DNA of 64,000 nucleotides, taken from contig MCFE01000269.1 in assembly GCA_002104905.1 (NCBI GenBank), positions 1 through 64,000 on the forward strand. Direction: 5' to 3'. Below are positions 59,335 through 64,000 of this stretch, piece by piece. The stretch's first letter is position 1; each line of letters starts with the position of its first letter. Source of the stretch: Basidiobolus meristosporus CBS 931.73. Lineage: Eukaryota; Basidiobolomycota; Basidiobolomycetes; Basidiobolales; Basidiobolaceae. The notes below the pieces were generated by a model. The model was not told the origin of the DNA, did no database searches, and saw nothing but the letters and a program-made list of their open reading frames with translations. The translations under genes were made by a program, and so were the position numbers.

Positions 59335-62300
59335 TCATGTGGCTACTCTATGGTCTATGGCGAGTTGGTCAATTTTCAGTGACAGAACTTGCTTCTGGGA
59401 AACATGGGGGATACGCTCTATGGCTGAGCTCAGTTGATCCCGTTGCTCACGGGAGAACGTATGTCCTGGTAGACTGGAGGAGTCCTCCAGCAGTTGAGTG
59501 ATCAGAATGAAAATGGGTTCACTCTGATGCTCTACAGGGATGCTCTCTAATCCTTGACATAGTAGAATCATGGTGGACAGCAGAAATGGGTAGTCTTGAA
59601 GAAACGGCTCGATCGCTCTCTGCAAAATCCATGCAAACAATCAGAGCGGGTTCGGTGGGGTTACCGTGTTCCAGCTTACCTTCAGGATGATCGATATGAA
59701 GTTGTAGCTGCTGAAAGCGATCTTCGGCGCCTGATCTCGAGTGGCTACGCGGTGGGCCCAGTATAGTATCTGCATATTCCAGGCTATAATGGCAAGCTCT
59801 GGAAGATCTGGCAATCGGGGGATTTTGGTGGTTCTCTCGGTCAGTTGAGTTCCGACAGAATTTAAGATCCCCTTACAAACCTTGTGCAGAAATGTCCTTG
59901 GTGACTGGGGCTATGGCCTGAAGCACCCTCTCCGGCTTTAAAAGCTGATTCTCAGTTAAATGCTTCGGGAGAAGGTAACACAACCGTTGATGCTCATCAA
60001 GAGTACTATCTGATAGTGTGTAAACCATGGCGAGAAGTAAGGATCTTTCGAATACATTCAGGCCCACCATGATTAGGTCTGGATTGATGTGCTACATAGC
60101 TTCGGTTAGCGTACGACGAAACAACAAGGGAAATTGTTGTAAGACATACTCGAGCAAAGTAAAGAAGCCACTCGTCAGAAATTCTGCACGCCTCCAGTAT
60201 CCCAAACAAAAGAAGTAGGTGATCTTTGTAGCAGAAAGGGCTCGTCGGAGTTTGGGTGTTGTCCGGTGAGGTGTATTCGAAGAACCTAAACTGGTCCAAA
60301 GGTGGGTCCCCTTTGAATAATGCTTGGAAGTTCGAAGGAAGTGGCAGAGGGACAAGAGTCACATAATTGCGCAGATCCAGCGCTTGGAAAAATCGGTGCA
60401 CAAAAAGTTGCGTGGTCCAATCTAGAATAAGGGGGGGGGCGGTTAGCAACGTTGAGTAGCCAGTGCCGGTGACTCTTTACCTAGCTTGGATGCCAGCCTA
60501 TAGAGTTTCCGTAGATTCGACCCTATTGGAGACCGGAATAAATCTACGTGAAGCAGAAAAGAAATACATATCCAAAAATACCATAACCGGAGACCGTGCT
60601 GTAGAGTTCATCAATGTGGCGTAGAATTAGATCGAACATAGCGTTCAGTGACCGTTTGATGTTCTGGATATCGTGAACGCGGGAATCACGCGAGCGAGAG
60701 CTTAGCTGTTGACACATGGCTGAAACAAGCGATAAGGATTTCGTTCTTGATAACCACCGGATTGTGTTGACATCGTTGCTTCGAAGCTCCAGCACCTTGG
60801 CAATCGTCTCTAAATGAATGTGTAGCAGTGGGCTTGTATTGGCTACATTCGCTAGCACGGGGGTGGCACAATATGACAGATACTCCGCAATGTCTAGTAT
60901 GCGGCCTGATGGGTGGGTCTAATAGTTCCAAGTATTAGACAGAGAATTGCCGACTGCTGGTTGCAAGCACCAACCTCAAGAGCCTCTATTAAAAACGAGA
61001 TGGCGTTCCGTTGTTCGTTTTCGGTTAATTGGCTCGCCTCGGATTCCTGGAGTATGGTCTGTATCTCCGCAACCAACAGAGATGGATCTTTCGGACTCGC
61101 CCGCAATTCCGCAAGCCCTTGAAGACTACGAAATATCGAAGAAACGAGCTTCGTGTAGCCCTTGTTTTTGATCACAACCCGTAGTAGCTTCGAGAAGAGA
61201 AGTCGAGGTGAAAAGAAGCTATACTTTATAGGGATAAGACAGGGTGTTGTCACATTGGTAAACTTGTTATCGCTTACATCAAGTAGAGTATCAATGAAGC
61301 ACTCGTCTATGGAATGCGCGACTGCAGTATCACTCGAAGTGATTTGGTTAAAAGTGGTGGTCAATTCTTCATTGAGCATCCGCAAGCCCGAGGATTCTTG
61401 CGTGTTGACATTGTCTATTGACCAGGGCGCTCTAAGAGAGTGTGAATAGGGATTCAGTAGAAGGGGTGTATAAGCAAATACCTTTGCTGGAAAGCGTATC
61501 TAACAAATACACTCTTACGTTCTATTGGGAGACGTTTTAAAATCTCCAAGAAGGAAAAGAAATGTTGCTGTCAAGCAAACGGGTTAGTGTTATATCTAAG
61601 TAAATAGTTGAGGAATTTCTACCTCATAATACGTTTGCATGGTGTCCTTGTTTTCCAGAGCTAGACGCCAGAATCTCGTATATGCATGGCCCAGTAGCCC
61701 CGATGAATAGATTTCATGGAAACAGCTGGGAGAGTACGGAGTAAGATGGTTGTCTAAGTAAGCCAGCTGGACAACTTACTAGTTATCTGGTCTTCTATAA
61801 TACCATTCGTCAACCATGCTTTTAAGTAACAAGTAATGTTGCATGCCCTTGTTTCTGATGATCTTACGCATCATACTTTCCTCTGCGTGGGGATATGCAT
61901 CGCAATGCGTCAGTCGATGATGGGCGTCGGCCTTTTGCATCGACATAACCAGAGAATCAATATGCTCGGGGGAAGTAAACAGGGAGATCAATCCGTGCTT
62001 CGATGTTGACGGGCTTGCGTTATGAGGATTTTCGGTATCCGACTTTAAAGAATCCTGGTCCTTTCTTAGTCTTGATAGAGCCGTCTGTTAACATCAAGTG
62101 GATACTTCGAAATCGATTTTGAATTACCTGTCGTTCAATATGCTGTCTAGCTTTCGCTAAACGGGTGTACGTTCTGTTAGTATACAAGCAATCGTGCCAG
62201 GCACTCAGATGGTCGAATGCACATCGACTTACACGTTTAACGGGTTGTGGTGTAGCGTCGTACTGCCTGATCAACATATTGATTTGATGGCGGCATTCCC

Positions 62301-63560
62301 AGTCTGATATAGAGGCTTTGTGAATATATCGCCTAGGAAACGTTTACGGGGCACTAACCATACTCTTCACTTGCTTTGCTCACGTAGCGCAGTGCACTAA
62401 GAAGTCTCTGACCTGGCTGGTGAGATTCAGGGGTCATGGGTAGAAGGGACGTGATAAACGGCAACATCTCCCTAATCAATAGGCCGAGGAAACTACGCTG
62501 GCAGCCTGGAGTCCTACAGGGGCAGCAATCCATTTCACTGAAAAGGAATAGTTAGCCATATGCCATGCCCATATACAACATCAGGGCCCTGAATACCTAA
62601 ACGAAATGGCGATTCTTTGCAGAATTCTGTCACGAGAGAGAGTGTGTACCTTGGCATCCTTGATATGCTTTGGATATTTCACATCAGGAATCACGCTAGC
62701 ATACGAGTGAAAGTTAACTTTGGAACTCCATTCCAAAGTCTCACCCTTGCGGCTGCTAAGATTCTCGGCGCTAGTGCACCTGAGTTGTTTAATAAAGCTT
62801 GCCAGGGTATCCAGTATCGATTGAACTACATGCTTCGCTTATGAAAAGGCCAATCCCTCTGTTAGAGTGTGAAAGGTGGGGATCCCAGGTTGGAAGGTGC
62901 TCACCTGCGAAAGCTACAACCAGCGCTCTCAAAGACTCGATCATTGACTCGATTTTCAAGCTGTCATGCTTTTTCCACACCATGGACATAATTTGCCGGG
63001 CTTGAAGATCCACCAGCTTTGGGGTCCACTCAGGCCGTTGCTTCGCTAGCTGCTTCCCTATGTCGAATGCAGCCTTGGCAGGTTATAGCAAAGCTGAGAA
63101 CGAAAGAGCAGTCGGGGGAATTACCTCGGTTGGGAGTTGCGAAAGGGTTTGCCATAGGTCTAGCTCCCTGCCCTGCTCTTCGACAAAGCCAATGAAATCC
63201 CGCGCGGAGGAATCTACGACGGGAATCCGGTGAGTACTTGCTGCGTCCGCCATACAAACCACCACCAACCTTGATCTCGTCTCCAATCCAAATAGAACTG
63301 CCCGAAAAGTCGGTTTCTCAGGTCGGTTGACATGAGGTTAAGGCGTTCGTAGATACTGGGCCAACGGAAATTTTCTCGAAGTTCAACTGCGTTGTGGTGA
63401 CAAAATTAAACAAAATACTACGCGGTTGCTTACGGACTGCTTTTATTAGATGTTGATTGATCAATTGACGAGCATCGAAATTCCACTTAGGATACAAGGC
63501 TGCTAGTTGGATTGGAATCAATTTCGAGGCTTTTTGAGGTAGAGTTCAGACTCGTCGTCA
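59335..63560 (-). CDS. Very large unrecognised helical protein, intron-rich
   Basis: Open minus-strand exons with good GT..AG junctions run from near 63540 to the stop at 59335, about 1,200-1,300 residues. Examples: exon 63386-63270 (ELRENFRWPSIYERLNL... to RRDQ), exon 63240-63125 (ASTHRIPVVDSSARDFIGF... to LPTE), an exon with EWTPKLVDLQARQIMSMVW (about 63030-62870), a Cys-rich CCPCRTPGC followed by SFLGLLIREMLPFITSLL (62530-62380), MMRKIIRNKGMQHYLLLKS (61895) and long helical parts down to 59335. The pattern suggests alpha-helical (HEAT-like) repeats. No enzyme motif is visible. The first exon is unclear: an ATG at 63561 is out of frame with the next coding stretch. It could be two genes. 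Function unknown. Confidence 0.65.
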
Positions 63561-64000
63561 TGTCGTATTATCGTACAGGTTTTCAGCAGCAGCAGGCTGC
63601 AAATGTCCAGGACGATAACATTGAAGAGAGCATCAGGAGGGTAGAAGGTATGAGAGAGGCAGTGTACATTCCACTCATCTTCAAGTCCAACCTTTAATTT
63701 CCCGCCAAGATGTACTTAGTGAGGTTCAGCTCGAGTGGCGGTACTTGACATCCGAAGATGTATGTTCATGAGCTTCAGCGATTTAAAGGGCACTCTGTCT
63801 AATCCCCCGCAGTTCAATCCTGTCATATTGGCGTTGAGCCTGTTAGACAAAAGTTCCTTAGGAAAGGACATCAATGCATTTAAAGCTTTGCTGCTCAAAC
63901 TGGAGACAGCTATGGACGCCGTAGTTAATGGCAAGTGAAATCCGACTTACCCGCTTACCCAAAAGCCTAACACTGTATCCTGCCGCTAGATTATTATCAA
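63560..64000 (+). CDS. SEC8: Exocyst subunit Sec8 (EXOC4), N-terminal part
   Basis: Incomplete at the window end. Exon 1 63560-63640 (MSYYRTGFQQQQAANVQD...), exon 2 63730-63759 (LEWRYLTSED), exon 3 63813-63930 (FNPVILALSLLDKSSLGK... to LETAMDAVVN). This matches the Sec8 opening, where the block FNPV-xLAL-LLD-SSLG is followed by a long helix. Sec8 is a core rod of the exocyst, which tethers secretory vesicles to the plasma membrane. After exon 3 the sequence reads G|GCAAGT and a stop follows in frame, so a GC..AG intron is likely. The start ATG overlaps, on the opposite strand, an ATG of the neighbouring large gene. Confidence 0.85.

Noticed and set aside
59335-63560. Calling the giant gene a NELF-B homologue
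   Set aside because: Only one short Cys/Trp block is reminiscent. Length is about double, and the C-terminal half does not fit.
1-64000. CRISPR arrays, bacterial operons, ribosome-binding sites
   Set aside because: No regularly spaced repeats or Shine-Dalgarno contexts; introns and LTR elements mark nuclear eukaryotic DNA.

Overview
The window is nuclear DNA of an intron-rich fungus. Genes are cut by many short GT..AG introns (roughly 35-80 bases), intergenic gaps are a few hundred bases, and the gene set is fungal: an Mtr-type amino-acid permease, the Nur1 nuclear-rim protein, Sec8, a SIZ/PIAS SUMO ligase and a diphthamide synthetase fused to RidA-like domains. PUS10, ferroportin and NUDCD1 are patchy or absent in the best-known yeasts. 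That suggests an early-diverging (Mucoromycota-like) lineage or a gene-rich basidiomycete, but one window cannot place it.

Region 1, about 1-38,700, is AT-rich and made of transposable elements and their relics. It holds a broken PIF/Harbinger-like transposase (748-1395). A young, nearly intact Ty1/copia element (4280-8965, matching 369-base LTRs, target duplication TACCA) sits inside the 5' LTR of an older decayed relative (4108-12740). Ty3/gypsy relics of both orientations follow (12741-19975), then an unclassified repeat with coding potential (20371-23300). Next come three minus-strand copia copies of a second family (23745-36711), one nested in another, and a solo LTR with a perfect CTAGC duplication at 37451-37797. 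Many stop codons in these elements stand where relatives or families have Gln or Trp (CAG to TAG, TGG to TAG/TGA), the C-to-T pattern expected of repeat-directed mutation or methylcytosine decay.

Region 2, about 38,700-64,000, is ordinary gene-dense DNA. In order: a CTDSPL2/SCP-type phosphatase pseudogene that has lost its catalytic motif (38958-40391, +); a 49-residue lysine-rich protein (40558-40763, -); a NUDCD1 orthologue (41159-42988, -); an AAAP amino-acid transporter (44092-45589, +); DPH6 with two RidA-like domains (45948-49126, +); a SIZ/PIAS SUMO E3 ligase (49356-51260, -) head-to-head with NUR1 (51536-52991, +); PUS10 (53284-55533, +); an ACAD10/11-type acyl-CoA dehydrogenase (55626-57112, -) head-to-head with a ferroportin (57564-59267, +); a very large unrecognised helical protein (59335-about 63560, -); and the start of SEC8 (63560-64000, +), which runs off the end.

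These are mostly unrelated housekeeping genes. The one neighbouring pair with a plausible functional link is the SUMO ligase and Nur1, which share a 275-base divergent promoter. I did not find a convincing unknown defence or biosynthetic system. The most unusual material is the layered transposon stratigraphy, two uncharacterised repeats with decayed ORFs, the amber codon at the same place in two copia families, and the unidentified giant gene.
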